Below are positions 42,648-51,344 of a stretch of 58,449 nt of DNA, in pieces. Every line of letters starts with the position of its first letter. Position 1 is the stretch's first letter. Under the pieces are notes generated by a model that saw only the letters and a program-made list of their open reading frames with translations, was not told where the DNA came from and searched no databases. A program made the translations under genes and the position numbers. Source of the DNA: Nostoc sp. NMS4 (GTDB lineage Bacteria; Cyanobacteriota; Cyanobacteriia; Cyanobacteriales; Nostocaceae); contig NZ_JABXKI010000140.1 of NCBI RefSeq assembly GCF_017115095.1, positions 1-58,449 on the forward strand, in the 5' to 3' direction.

Positions 42648-42845
42648 ATGCCGAGAAAAGAGCAAGGATGGATCACTTTTCAATTGTCTCCCGAAGAACG
42701 GCAACTTCTAGAGCAGTACTGCAAGCAGTTCCAACGCACTAAGACTGATGTTTTGCGCTCACTATTGCGTAGTCTCCAAGGACAATTACTCAAACAACAG
42801 GGGAAGCAGTTTGATCCTGGGGAGGTTGATCTGGATTTATTTTGA
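42648..42845 (+). CDS. small ribbon-helix-helix-type DNA-binding protein
   Basis: 65 residues (70 if the ATG at 42633 is used). WITFQLSPEERQLLEQYCKQFQRTKTDVLRSLLRSL is a beta-strand followed by two helices, as in CopG/Arc/MetJ-type repressors and antitoxins. The C-terminus is acidic (DPGEVDLDLF). No toxin gene follows; instead there are fragments of two other genes. The start at 42648 is favoured because the inverted repeat overlaps the earlier ATG. Confidence 0.7.
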   Translation: MPRKEQGWITFQLSPEERQLLEQYCKQFQRTKTDVLRSLLRSLQGQLLKQQGKQFDPGEVDLDLF

Positions 42846-42927
42846 GTAGTGCTGAAGAACCGCTATCTGTAAAGCGAGTTGTCTTGCACCTAAACAAATT
42901 TGCAATGAGGTTGGTAATCCCTCTGAA

Positions 42928-43035
42928 ATTGTAAAAAAGCGTTCAAGTTCAAAAGTTGACTATGACAAATCCTACAAAATTATTGCGATCGCGTGAAATT
43001 CCTTTCAATTACGAAATTGATGGGAATGACTCTCA
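42928..43035 (+). pseudogene. 5' fragment of the nitroreductase gene
   Basis: Starting with GTAAAAAAGCGTTCAAG and continuing through ATGACAAATCCTAC and CTTTCAATTACGAAATTGA, this matches the upstream region and first 30 codons of the gene at 44027 (43995-44105), with small changes and a deletion. The frame then runs into unrelated sequence. Confidence 0.85.
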
Positions 43036-43050
43036 ATACGGTTTGGTTAA

Positions 43051-43081
43051 GGCAAGAGACGCGATAAATCGCCGTCTCTAC
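43051..43081. repeat. GAGACG palindrome
   Basis: AGAGACGCGATAAATCGCCG followed by TCTCTAC forms a stem; the same unit is inside the element at 18420-18519. It lies exactly between the two gene fragments. Confidence 0.65.
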
Positions 43082-43093
43082 AATAATCTTCTG

Positions 43094-43200
43094 TGGCTTG
43101 AGCAAAGCTTTTTGGTGCAGAGGTAAATCGATTGTTGATGCTTCAATGCCATTTGATGTCCAGGGTAATCATGATTGGTTAATTTTAGTAAAGCATTTTT
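43094..43200 (-). pseudogene. internal fragment of a TetR-family gene
   Basis: GGTAAATCGATTGTTGATGC, then ATGTCCAGGG, parallels 57263-57336 within the tetR gene. On the minus strand it reads TNHDYPGHQMALKHQQSIY against ANADHPGHRVALEHQQSIY in the intact protein. Only about 35 codons remain. Confidence 0.8.
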
Positions 43201-43207
43201 TTCTACC

Positions 43208-43918
43208 ATGCTTAATTTTGAGTCTATTCGTGCCACAGCAATGCAAAAAGTCCCATACAATTGGGCTTTGATCAAAAACCTGCTTTCACCAGAAGCAAGC
43301 TTAGAACTAACTGCGAGTTTTCCCCACGAAGAGTTTCGCCTGTCGGAGGGAGAGGGATATGGATATTCTTGGGGAAAGATGCTTGCCACTAGCGAGGATA
43401 TTTCCTTGATGCTCAAATCTAGCGATAATCGCTGGCGAGAACGGATGGCACAAGGCAGACTTACTTATGACTTGAGACACCTGAGTAAAGTCTGGCGACA
43501 GTTGATAGAAGGACTGTGGACAGATTCTTACCGCAAAGCTTTAGCCGAAATGTCTGGGTTGGAACTAAAAGACTGTGTAATGGATATTGGATTTCGCCGA
43601 TATCAATTAGGACAGTTGCATCACCCTCATACAGACGAGCCGAACAAAGTTTTAACTCATCTGCTATTTTTCAATCAACAATGGTCTGTAGACTGGGGAG
43701 GCTGTTTGCGAATTCTCAAAGACTCCCAGCCGGAATCTGTCTTCCAAGATATTCTACCCCTGAGCGATTCCTCAGTTGCGATCGCACGTTCTGACAATTC
43801 TTGGCATACGGTAACTCCCCTTACTTGCCCTGCATCTGAGTATCGGCTAGCCTTACGAGTTGCTTTTTTTCGGAACGATCTAATTTCAGATTTCGGAGAA
43901 ACCCAGCTAGCTGCATAG
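43208..43918 (+). CDS. 2-oxoglutarate/Fe(II)-dependent oxygenase (prolyl 4-hydroxylase-like)
   Basis: 236 residues. The double-stranded beta-helix core shows the iron triad: His and Asp in LHHPHTDEPNK and the distal His in DNSWHTVTPL, followed by Arg in YRLALRVAFFR for 2-oxoglutarate. The LLFFNQQWSVDWGGCLRILKD segment is typical of the P4H-like family. Substrate unknown. ATG 43208 is preferred; a TTG at 43175 would place the start inside the TetR fragment. It precedes the nitroreductase by 108 bp on the same strand. Confidence 0.82.
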   Translation: MLNFESIRATAMQKVPYNWALIKNLLSPEASLELTASFPHEEFRLSEGEGYGYSWGKMLATSEDISLMLKSSDNRWRERMAQGRLTYDLRHLSKVWRQLIEGLWTDSYRKALAEMSGLELKDCVMDIGFRRYQLGQLHHPHTDEPNKVLTHLLFFNQQWSVDWGGCLRILKDSQPESVFQDILPLSDSSVAIARSDNSWHTVTPLTCPASEYRLALRVAFFRNDLISDFGETQLAA

Positions 43919-44026
43919 CAATTAAGTATTTTCTCTCTAATTTTGTCAGAAAATCAGCCTCCTGATTTTCTAGTTCTTCCTTTTCCTGATTAATCGTAAA
44001 AAAGCGTTCAGGTTCAAAAGCTGACT

Positions 44027-44848
44027 ATGACTAATCCTACAGAACTACTGCGATCGCGCTACGGTGAAGTTCCCTTCAATTACGAAATTGACTGGAACGC
44101 CTCTCTAGAAACGCTAATAGCCCACCGTTCAGTCCGGTCTTATCTATCCGATCCTTTACCACCAGGAACCCTAGAATGGCTAGTTGCAGCTGCTCAATCT
44201 GCTCCTAGTTCAGCTAATATGCAAACCTGGAGTGTGGTAGCAGTTGAAGATCAAGAACGCAAAGCAGAATTATGCAGGTTGGCTAATAACCAAGTATGGA
44301 TTAACCAGGCTCCCGTATTCTTCGTTTGGTTAGCAGATTTAGGTCGTCTGGCTCATGTTGCTGACAGTCGCGGACTAACTCCCGTAGCTCTGGATTACGT
44401 AGAACTGTTGGTTAAAGCCATAGTCGATGCTTCAGTCGCAGCGCAAAATGCGATTGTCGCTGCTGAATCTGTTGGTTTAGGAACGGTATATATCGGCGCA
44501 ATCCGCAAAAGCACTCAAGAGGTAGCCACATTATTGAATTTGCCGCCTTTTGTGTTCCCTGTGTTTGGGTTGTGTGTGGGTTATCCCAATCCTGAAGCGC
44601 AACCTGTTGTTAAGCCGCGCTTACCTCAGCCGGCTGTATTCCATCGGGAAACCTATAAATTGGCAGAGCAAGATGATGCGATCGCTCACTACAACGATAT
44701 CATGAAAGAGTTCTACACTGAACAAAAAATGAATGTCCCTGGTGATTGGTCGCAACATTCAGCCGAGCGAATAGCCACTTTAGACTATTTAAAAGGGTGT
44801 AAGGATTTGCGTGAGACTCTGAATAACTTCGGCTTCAAGTTGCTATAA
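44027..44848 (+). CDS. NfsA/nitroreductase-family flavoprotein
   Basis: 273 residues of the FMN-dependent nitroreductase fold, NfsA/FRP subgroup: HRSVRSYLSDPLPPGTLEWL, then AAQSAPSSANMQTWSVV, the FMN-binding GLGTVYIGAIRKS segment and PVFGLCVGYPNPEAQP. Members use NAD(P)H to reduce nitro compounds or quinones, or supply reduced flavin. The C-terminal HYNDIMKEFYTEQ block is the usual NfsA cap. A duplicated fragment of its start lies 1 kb upstream. Confidence 0.88.
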   Translation: MTNPTELLRSRYGEVPFNYEIDWNASLETLIAHRSVRSYLSDPLPPGTLEWLVAAAQSAPSSANMQTWSVVAVEDQERKAELCRLANNQVWINQAPVFFVWLADLGRLAHVADSRGLTPVALDYVELLVKAIVDASVAAQNAIVAAESVGLGTVYIGAIRKSTQEVATLLNLPPFVFPVFGLCVGYPNPEAQPVVKPRLPQPAVFHRETYKLAEQDDAIAHYNDIMKEFYTEQKMNVPGDWSQHSAERIATLDYLKGCKDLRETLNNFGFKLL

Positions 44849-45517
44849 AAGTAGTCAACAGCCAGAAGAGACAGAGAACTCTAAGCATCGATCATACTTA
44901 AGTAAAGCTACGTGCAGAGGCGACTAGAGGAGAACTTTTGATGTATGCACCAAAGCTTTTGACGTTTCAAGACTCAAAACCCTACACTCAGTCTCAAAAA
45001 ATGATTTCGGTGCGTAAGTCTCAGGAATAGATATAGATAGAACTTACGCACCGTGACAAAATTATGTCATTGCGAGTATTGCGATCGCAAAGCAATCTCA
45101 AACCTTAGTTCGGAGCATCTCAGTTTTGCAAACACACCCTAAATCGACCCCCCTTAGTCCCCCCGATGGTTTGGGGGGAAACAAGATTTATGCTCCCTCT
45201 CCGATACTTTGGAGAGGGTTGGGGTGAGGTTTAAAGAGCTTTCTACACTCATTGAGATGCTCCCCCTTAGTTTTCAGTGCGTAAGTCCTAAAATAGACTC
45301 GCTAACTTGTCAGATATAGCAATTCTCCTGCTTGAAACCTTTGTACGAATTTGGGGAATCTGAAGGCATTTAAGTAGTCAACAGGCGAACAATTTAATTG
45401 GTATTCCAGCAAGCTTTATCTTTCAAAAAAGGGCTGACCTGTAAGAATCGCTCTTTGACTGAGAATTGCTGACCAAAAATGTAGAATTAACCCGCGAAAC
45501 CAAAGGAACTTCAAACA
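44849..45517. other. 670-bp intergenic region with dispersed repeats
   Basis: Includes GTGCGTAAGT inverted units at 45012-45052 and about 45280, and an element bounded by GGAGCATCTCA (45112) and TGAGATGCTCC (45253-45263) that encloses CCCCCCTTAGTCCCCCCGAT. No gene recognised. Confidence 0.5.
45112..45263. mobile_element. MITE-like element with GGAGCATCTCA ends
   Basis: 11-bp terminal inverted repeats enclose 130 bp of C-rich/G-rich palindromic sequence. A related interior, without these ends, occurs at about 46915-47000. Confidence 0.5.
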
Positions 45518-45745
45518 ATGAATAATCTATCTACCAAAGACCTCAACAGACTACGCTCTCAAAGCAAAATAATTATTAGTCGAGTCGAGATTTTTATCGA
45601 AACTTACTTATCAGAAACCTCTCTTGATGAGAATCTGGTTAACGAAACCTTAGAAGAGATCGTCAAAGCTGCGAATAACTTAACAACCGCAGCATCAAAG
45701 ATGAAAACTGCCGAAACCGCCCAGAAACTCAACGGTGCTAAATAG
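45518..45745 (+). CDS. small helical protein of unknown function
   Basis: 75 residues, highly charged and predicted all-helical (LNRLRSQSKIIISRVEIFIE; ETLEEIVKAANNLTTAASKM). ATG preceded by AAAGGAAC. No family recognised and no obvious partner. Confidence 0.5.
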   Translation: MNNLSTKDLNRLRSQSKIIISRVEIFIETYLSETSLDENLVNETLEEIVKAANNLTTAASKMKTAETAQKLNGAK

Positions 45746-45799
45746 TTTAATAGGGCTGAGTTGAACCTCATAGCTAAATGGGGATTGAATACAGTTCAA

Positions 45800-45965
45800 A
45801 GTGCTGATTGACATCCTCACCGGACTGAAGCCACGGTGATTCTGGAGTAATAAGTAATAAGTAATAAGTAATAAGTAATAAGTTAATATTCTTACTCATT
45901 ACTCATTACTTATTACTTATTACTTTAAAGCCGTGCTAGAAGCACGGGGCTTTAAACCCATTTTT
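45800..45965. mobile_element. palindrome-associated element with IS200/IS605-like ends
   Basis: Begins TTGACATCCTCACCGG with an imperfect hairpin and ends with AAGCCGTGCTAGAAGCACGGGGCTTT. Between them are TAAGTAA heptamers and their complements (45849-45925). IS200/IS605 elements have hairpin ends of this kind; no transposase is present. Confidence 0.55.
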
Positions 45966-46003
45966 TCGGTAATCGATGCTAGATACTCAGCACTATTTCA
46001 GTT

Positions 46004-46540
46004 ATGGAAATAAATGAATCTAGACTGTTAGGAAATACGATGCTCAAAGGGCTAACTTTAAACTTAAATGACTGGTTACAAAGAAATACAATTGTACGTA
46101 ACCTGGAATTTTTCCAAGACTTTATTATAATTTCTCTCTGCCTTGGTTTATTCTGTGTGATGCTCATCCGACTTGGAGATATGTTCTTCTCCTTTTTGAG
46201 TCCATTAGATTTACGGCAAGTAACATCTGATATCCTGTTCATTTTGATTTTGGTAGAGTTATTCCGCCTGTTGATTGATCATATACAACAACAACGGACA
46301 TCCGTGGCAGCAGCAGTAGAGATTACTATGGTTTCTGCTTTAAGAGAAGTAATTTTACGCGGTGTTCTTGAAATTCCCCGTGACCAAATTTTTGGAATTG
46401 CAGTATTTTTAGTAGTATTAGCGGGAATTCTTGTGGCTTTACCTTGGGTATCTAACTTTTTTGAAAAGGTCAAAACTCCTCACACTGAAACAAAAGAAAA
46501 AACGCAATTATTGGCTGATAATCCTCTGGTTCATGATTAA
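46004..46540 (+). CDS. PsiE-family membrane protein
   Basis: 178 residues with four transmembrane helices (about 37-62, 72-92, 105-120, 127-147), matching the phosphate-starvation-inducible PsiE family (FILILVELFRLLIDHI; LREVILRGVLEIPRDQIFGIAVFLVVLAGI). Function unknown. It lies directly upstream of the NtcA promoter of the cox operon. Confidence 0.75.
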   Translation: MEINESRLLGNTMLKGLTLNLNDWLQRNTIVRNLEFFQDFIIISLCLGLFCVMLIRLGDMFFSFLSPLDLRQVTSDILFILILVELFRLLIDHIQQQRTSVAAAVEITMVSALREVILRGVLEIPRDQIFGIAVFLVVLAGILVALPWVSNFFEKVKTPHTETKEKTQLLADNPLVHD

Positions 46541-47273
46541 TTGTAATCAGAAATACTGTTTGAAAATTAGTTAGCGATCGCAAGTAATTTTAACAAATGT
46601 ATGATATTCTTTATATATGGAGAATCAAAAGTACAAAATTCTTCAAAAAAAAATAAACTACACTCCAAAACCACCAATTCTCATTATGAGCTTAGGGCAT
46701 AATAATGTCCAAAGTCTATTTAGCCACGTGTATTAGATTCCAAGCGATATTGCGGAGATTTAATATCCTTGTGTTTCTATTTCATACATTGTTTGGCTTC
46801 ACAGATGGAAAGTAAAACAGCACTTTGCAAGTAAATGAAGTACACCCTTCCCTTGCTTGGGGCTACGGTCAATTACCCCCTTATAAAGGCTACGGTGTAT
46901 ACAAAAGTCGAATTACCCCCCTTAATCCCCCCGATGTATTGGGGGGAAACAGCAAATCTAGTTCCCTCCCCTTCATAAGGGGAGGGTTAGGGTGGGGTAT
47001 CTTTCTACCTCACCAACTCGCAATCTGCTGTAACTCGTTCATCAGCATTTACCAACGAGTTAAACCTTTTTCGATAACTTGCTATTCTATATTCATTCCA
47101 GCAAGCTTTTGCCTATCAGAATCAAGCTACTCTGTGAAAGAATTCTCCTCATCAGAATTGCTGTTGTTATTTAGAAGAATTTTAAGTGCAATCTAAGTTG
47201 TTGTAGAAATCAAAAAATTGTGAAGTATTGATTGTTAAGCACTAAACACTAACTAACATATCAGTAGAATACC
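46541..47273. other. 730-bp region between psiE-like gene and cox operon
   Basis: Starts with the NtcA-type promoter. 46840-47005 carries a dispersed element (ACCCCCTTATAAAGG; CCCCCCGATGTATTGGGGGG; CCTTCATAAGGGGAGGG). The remainder shows nothing recognisable. If the promoter serves the cox operon, the leader is about 660 nt. Confidence 0.5.
46543..46612 (+). promoter_or_regulatory. NtcA-type promoter upstream of the cox operon
   Basis: GTA-ATCAGAAA-TAC (46543-46556) and TATGAT (46600-46605) again 43 nt apart. CGCAAGTAA between them is also shared with the copy at 37537. This fits nitrogen-starvation, heterocyst-type expression of the oxidase. Confidence 0.7.
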
Positions 47274-47765
47274 ATGCTTGAGAATCTTCTGAATAACCAT
47301 AATTTACCGTATCCTGATACGATACATCCCATCATTGTCCATTTTGTGATTGCGATGGTGTTGTTTGCCTTCTTGTGTGATGTAGTTGGATACTTTACTA
47401 GCAACTACCGTCTTTTCGAGGTGAGTTGGTGGAATATGTTTTTCGCTACAATCTCCATCTTTGTCGCCGTTATTTTTGGTCAATTTGAAGCAGGTTTAGC
47501 ACAACCTTATAACGCAGCTGAACGAGTACTTAATTTACATACGCTCCTTGGCTGGTCACTTGCAGGAATTCTGGCAGCCATTACAGCTTGGCGTTACGTG
47601 ATTCATTGCCGCACTCCAGAAAAGATATCAGTTTATTACCTAGCAGCAAGTCTACTTTTGACGGTTTTGGTAGGCGTACAAGTGTATTTTGGAGATGAAT
47701 TGGTTTGGGTATATGGATTACACACTGTACCAGTTGTTGAAGCTATAAAGGAGGGCTTACTGTAA
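47274..47765 (+). CDS. DUF2231-type membrane protein, first gene of cox operon
   Basis: 163 residues with four transmembrane helices; HPIIVHFVIAMVLFAFLCDVVGY is the DUF2231 signature with conserved His residues. In heterocystous cyanobacteria two such genes precede the cox3-type oxidase genes. The stop overlaps the next start by one base. Possibly a quinone- or heme-related accessory subunit; role not established. Confidence 0.78.
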   Translation: MLENLLNNHNLPYPDTIHPIIVHFVIAMVLFAFLCDVVGYFTSNYRLFEVSWWNMFFATISIFVAVIFGQFEAGLAQPYNAAERVLNLHTLLGWSLAGILAAITAWRYVIHCRTPEKISVYYLAASLLLTVLVGVQVYFGDELVWVYGLHTVPVVEAIKEGLL

Positions 47766-48370
47766 TGAACCCTGAAGTTATTGAGCAATTAAAAACTCAG
47801 ATGGGAGCAAATGGGTTGCCCTACAGTATACCCATTCATCCAAATTTAGTTCATCTTACTCTAGGTTTGTTCTTCCTTGGCATTACCTTTGATTTGATTG
47901 GTGCGTTCTTCCCCCTACAAGAACCAATCTTCAAGTTTTTAGCAGTTCCTGCCAATCGTTCCAGCTTCTTTGATGCTGGCTGGTACAATATGCTAGGTTC
48001 GGCACTCATCACAATTTTTACAGTAGCAGCAGGTTTTTACGAAATCATGTTGGCAGAACCACTCACTGGGGTAAAGAGTGCCTGGGGATTGGAAGCAATG
48101 GAAACAATGCTTTGGCATGGAGTGGGTGGTGTTTTTCTTCTAGCGCTGATTCTTGGGATGGCGATTTGGAGAGGATTTCAGCGTTATATTTGGCGACAGG
48201 ATAACAGTCAACAGGTGCAGTGGACTTATTTAGCTTCTGGACTGTTCATCATGTTCATCATGTTCATCCACGGTACGCTAGGGGCGCACTTAGCTGCTGA
48301 GTTTGGAGTTCACAATACTGCTGATATATTGTTGCGCTTGGGTAAAGACCCGAACTTACTGCTGAAGTAA
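47765..48370 (+). CDS. DUF2231-type membrane protein, second gene of cox operon
   Basis: 201 residues and four transmembrane segments. IPIHPNLVHLTLGLFFLGITFDLIG repeats the His-containing motif of the preceding protein, to which it is paralogous; MLWHGVGGVFLL and FIHGTLGAHLAAEFG supply more His. Translationally coupled (TAATG) to the first. Confidence 0.78.
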   Translation: MNPEVIEQLKTQMGANGLPYSIPIHPNLVHLTLGLFFLGITFDLIGAFFPLQEPIFKFLAVPANRSSFFDAGWYNMLGSALITIFTVAAGFYEIMLAEPLTGVKSAWGLEAMETMLWHGVGGVFLLALILGMAIWRGFQRYIWRQDNSQQVQWTYLASGLFIMFIMFIHGTLGAHLAAEFGVHNTADILLRLGKDPNLLLK

Positions 48371-48480
48371 TCAATGTTAGTCATTTGTCCTACCCTGCGG
48401 GAAGCCGCTAAGGCGTCTATGTCATTTGTCCCTTGTAAATAACTAATGACTAATGACTAATGACTAATGAACAATGACCA
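48371..48480. repeat. TAATGAC heptamers before coxB
   Basis: AACTAATGACTAATGACTAATGAC and variants run up to the coxB start, following a CCTACCCTGCGGGAAGCCGC dispersed fragment. Confidence 0.7.
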
Positions 48481-49458
48481 ATGACTTTTATGGCTATGAA
48501 AATCCGAAATATTTTGATCTTGAGTGCGATCGCAATACTCTTAACTGCTGTTAGTCTTTTGATAGGGCAGTGGACGTATTCCTGGATGCCTCCTCAAGCC
48601 GCAGCAGAATCGCAGCTGGTCGATAAGTTGTTTAGTTTCTTAATCACGCTGGGAGCATTTATCTTCCTTGGAGTCACGGGAACACTGATCTACTCAGCGA
48701 TTTTCCATCGAGCAGAGCAATATGATACCAGCGATGGCCCTCCAATTGAAGGAAATATCACACTAGAAATTGTCTGGACTGCAATTCCTGTATTGCTAGT
48801 GTTTTGGATTGCCACTTACAGCTACCAAATCTACGAGCAAATGGGGATTCAAGGCCCAATGGAAGCTATGCATCTGCATATTCCAATAGGGGTGAAATCG
48901 GCATCTGCTGCACCAATTAACGGAGATGCAGGGATAGTTTCCGCCTCCCCGACTTCCTCAACTGCATCAACTGATGCTACATCAAATGTAATCCCATTTG
49001 AAGACATTGAAGTTAATGCCAAACAGTGGGCTTGGGTTTTCCGCTATCCAAAAACAGGAATTACCAGCACCGAACTACATTTACCCGTTAATCATCGCAT
49101 CCGTCTAGCAATGCAATCTGAGGATGTTCTCCACGGCTTTTATATTCCGGCTTTCCGAGTCAAGCAAGACATTATTCCCAACCGCAACATTGACTTTGAA
49201 TTCACCCCCATCCGCATTGGCAAATATGAATTGACCGATTCCGAATTTAGTGGTACTTACTTTGCAACCATGCGGGCAAATGTTGTTGTCGAGTCCCCTG
49301 AAGATTACAAGAAGTGGCTGCACCAAGCGGCAAATCGTAAACCATGTACTGCAAATAATCAAGCAGCTTCCGAATATGCCCAAGAATCAAAAGAATTAAT
49401 CAAAGGCTGGGTTACGGTAGCACCCGCACAAGCCCCTGTAGTTAATTACAGCAATTAG
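48481..49458 (+). CDS. coxB: alternative terminal oxidase subunit II, CuA-less
   Basis: 325 residues: signal/first helix (about 9-27), second helix (about 52-72), third hydrophobic stretch (about 97-113), cupredoxin domain (about 170-290). The CuA ligands are gone: the usual Cys-x3-Cys and following His of subunit II are Asp253, Ser257 and Phe261 (SEFSGTYFATM); only His218 and Met264 remain. That marks a quinol-type alternative respiratory terminal oxidase (ARTO) and not a cytochrome c oxidase. A linker rich in Ala/Ser/Thr (138-170) is inserted before the cupredoxin core. Three close ATGs (48481, 48490, 48496) leave the start open. Confidence 0.9.
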   Translation: MTFMAMKIRNILILSAIAILLTAVSLLIGQWTYSWMPPQAAAESQLVDKLFSFLITLGAFIFLGVTGTLIYSAIFHRAEQYDTSDGPPIEGNITLEIVWTAIPVLLVFWIATYSYQIYEQMGIQGPMEAMHLHIPIGVKSASAAPINGDAGIVSASPTSSTASTDATSNVIPFEDIEVNAKQWAWVFRYPKTGITSTELHLPVNHRIRLAMQSEDVLHGFYIPAFRVKQDIIPNRNIDFEFTPIRIGKYELTDSEFSGTYFATMRANVVVESPEDYKKWLHQAANRKPCTANNQAASEYAQESKELIKGWVTVAPAQAPVVNYSN

Positions 49459-49559
49459 TCATTGGTCATTGGTCATTAGTCATTAGTTTTGGACAAGTGA
49501 CAAGTGACAAATGACAAATGACAAAGGACAAATGACAAATGACAAAGGACAAAGGACAA
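49459..49559. repeat. TCATTGG / TGACAAA heptamer tract between coxB and coxA
   Basis: AGTCATTGGTCATTGGTCAT followed by about ten TGACAAA/GGACAAA units. The tract reaches into the possible 5' end of coxA, creating extra in-frame ATGs. Confidence 0.85.
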
Positions 49560-51209
49560 ATGACAAATATTTCCGTTGAAGACATTACAGGTGACGCACC
49601 TCAACAGGAACCTAGAACAGACTGGAAGCAATACTTTAGCTTTAGCACAGACCACAAAGTTATCGGTATTCAGTATATTGTTACCGCTTTCATTCTCTTT
49701 TTAGTTGGTGGTATATTTGCAATGATCATTCGTGGGGAATTGATTACCCCAGAATCAGACCTAGTTGACCGTAGTGTTTATAATGCAATGTTCACCATGC
49801 ACGGCACTGTGATGCTATTTGGATGGACATTCCCCATACTCACAGGTTTTGCTAACTATCTTGTACCTCTGATGATTGGGGCGCGAGATATGGCGTTTCC
49901 CAGACTCAATGCTGTCGCTTTCTGGATGATACCGATCGCTGCTATCCTACTGATGGCCAGTTTCTTTGTACCTGGCGGTCCAGCCCAAGCAGGTTGGTGG
50001 TCATACCCTCCCGTCAGCTTGCAAAACCCTACAGGAAACTTAATCAATGGTCAAGTAATCTGGCTTCTAGCAGTGGCAATATCAGGTGTTTCCTCAATCA
50101 TGGGGGCGATTAACTTTGTCACCACGGTTGTCAAGATGCGCGCACCTGGGATGACATTCTTCCGTATGCCCATCTTTGTTTGGAACGTATTCAGCGCCCA
50201 GATTATCCAACTGTTTGGACTACCTGTCTTAACAGCAGGTGCAGTTATGCTTTTACTCGACTTAACAGTTGGAACTAGCTTTTTTGACCCCGCCAAGGGA
50301 GGCGACCCAGTTCTATTTCAGCACTTTTTCTGGTTCTACTCACACCCTGCTGTTTATGTAATCATTCTGCCAGTCTTTGGAGTCTTTTCAGAGATATTCC
50401 CTGTTTTTGCTCGCAAACCTCTGTTTGGCTATAAGATTGTCGCTATTTCATCACTTTTGATTGCTGGAGTTAGCGGTATAGTCTGGGTACACCATTTATA
50501 CGTCAGTGGTACTCCAGGCTGGATGCGGCTGTTTTTCATGCTCACAACCATGTTCGTTTCTGTCCCCACTGGCATTAAGGTGTTTGCCTGGACTGCAACG
50601 ATTTGGGGTGGCAAGCTACGATTTGATACACCAATGTTGTTTGCGTTTGGTGCATTAATATTGTTTGTCTTTGCAGGTATCACTGGCATCACCCTTTCCT
50701 CTGTTCCTATTGATGTCCATGTCAACAACACTTACTATGTGGTGGGTCACTTCCACTATGTTCTGTATGGTACAGTCACGATGGGGATGTTTGCTGCTAT
50801 TTACTTCTGGTTCCCCAAGATGACTGGACGTATGTATTACGAAGGCTTGGGCAAGTTGCACTTCTGGCTGGCGTTCATTGGCACTAACCTCAACTTCTTT
50901 CCAATGCACCCACTAGGATTACAGGGAATGTTGCGTCGAGTTTCTTCTTATGCCCCAGAGTATGAATTTTGGAATATTATCGCCAGTATCGGAGGATTTC
51001 TGCTAGGTGTGTCTACCTTACCCTTTATTCTGAATATGATTGGTTCTTGGATACATGGCGAACAAGCATCGAAGAATCCTTGGCGAGCAATTGGACTGGA
51101 GTGGCTAGTTTCTTCACCACCTCCTGTCGAGAACTTTGAGAAAATTCCAGTTGTTCTAGGTGAACCCTACGGCTACGGTAAATCTGAACCATTGGTAGCC
51201 GAGCATTAG
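49560..51209 (+). CDS. coxA: heme-copper oxidase subunit I of the alternative terminal oxidase
   Basis: 549 residues with about 12 transmembrane helices. Heme and CuB ligands are present: His in FTMHGTVMLFGW, the cross-linked His-Tyr in WFYSHPAVYVIILP, the His pair in VHHLYVSG and both His in VVGHFHYVLYG. The YSHP form, with Ala where A1 enzymes have Glu, makes this an A2-type oxidase. It reduces oxygen at the binuclear centre; in heterocysts such oxidases help keep nitrogenase anoxic. ATG 49560 (MTNISVEDIT) is chosen; an ATG at 49539 lies inside the heptamer repeats. Confidence 0.95.
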   Translation: MTNISVEDITGDAPQQEPRTDWKQYFSFSTDHKVIGIQYIVTAFILFLVGGIFAMIIRGELITPESDLVDRSVYNAMFTMHGTVMLFGWTFPILTGFANYLVPLMIGARDMAFPRLNAVAFWMIPIAAILLMASFFVPGGPAQAGWWSYPPVSLQNPTGNLINGQVIWLLAVAISGVSSIMGAINFVTTVVKMRAPGMTFFRMPIFVWNVFSAQIIQLFGLPVLTAGAVMLLLDLTVGTSFFDPAKGGDPVLFQHFFWFYSHPAVYVIILPVFGVFSEIFPVFARKPLFGYKIVAISSLLIAGVSGIVWVHHLYVSGTPGWMRLFFMLTTMFVSVPTGIKVFAWTATIWGGKLRFDTPMLFAFGALILFVFAGITGITLSSVPIDVHVNNTYYVVGHFHYVLYGTVTMGMFAAIYFWFPKMTGRMYYEGLGKLHFWLAFIGTNLNFFPMHPLGLQGMLRRVSSYAPEYEFWNIIASIGGFLLGVSTLPFILNMIGSWIHGEQASKNPWRAIGLEWLVSSPPPVENFEKIPVVLGEPYGYGKSEPLVAEH

Positions 51210-51227
51210 CTGAATGAAAGAATTAAC

Positions 51228-51320
51228 CTCACGCAGAGACGCAGAGAGCTTGGGGTGAGGTATTACGCGATCGCAAACTACTACTTTACTCTCTTTTCTT
51301 TCTCTGTGCCTCTGCGTGAG
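51228..51320. repeat. inverted-repeat element between coxA and coxC
   Basis: CTCACGCAGAGACGCAGAGA (51228-51247) and TCTCTGTGCCTCTGCGTGAG (51301-51320) pair with two mismatches; 53 bp lie between. A palindromic dispersed repeat that could also attenuate coxC transcription. Confidence 0.75.
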
Positions 51321-51344
51321 ATAAATATATAGGAGTTTCAAGCA

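Noticed and set aside
45849-45925. CRISPR-like array of short repeats
   Set aside because: Contiguous heptamers without spacers; ordinary short tandem repeats.
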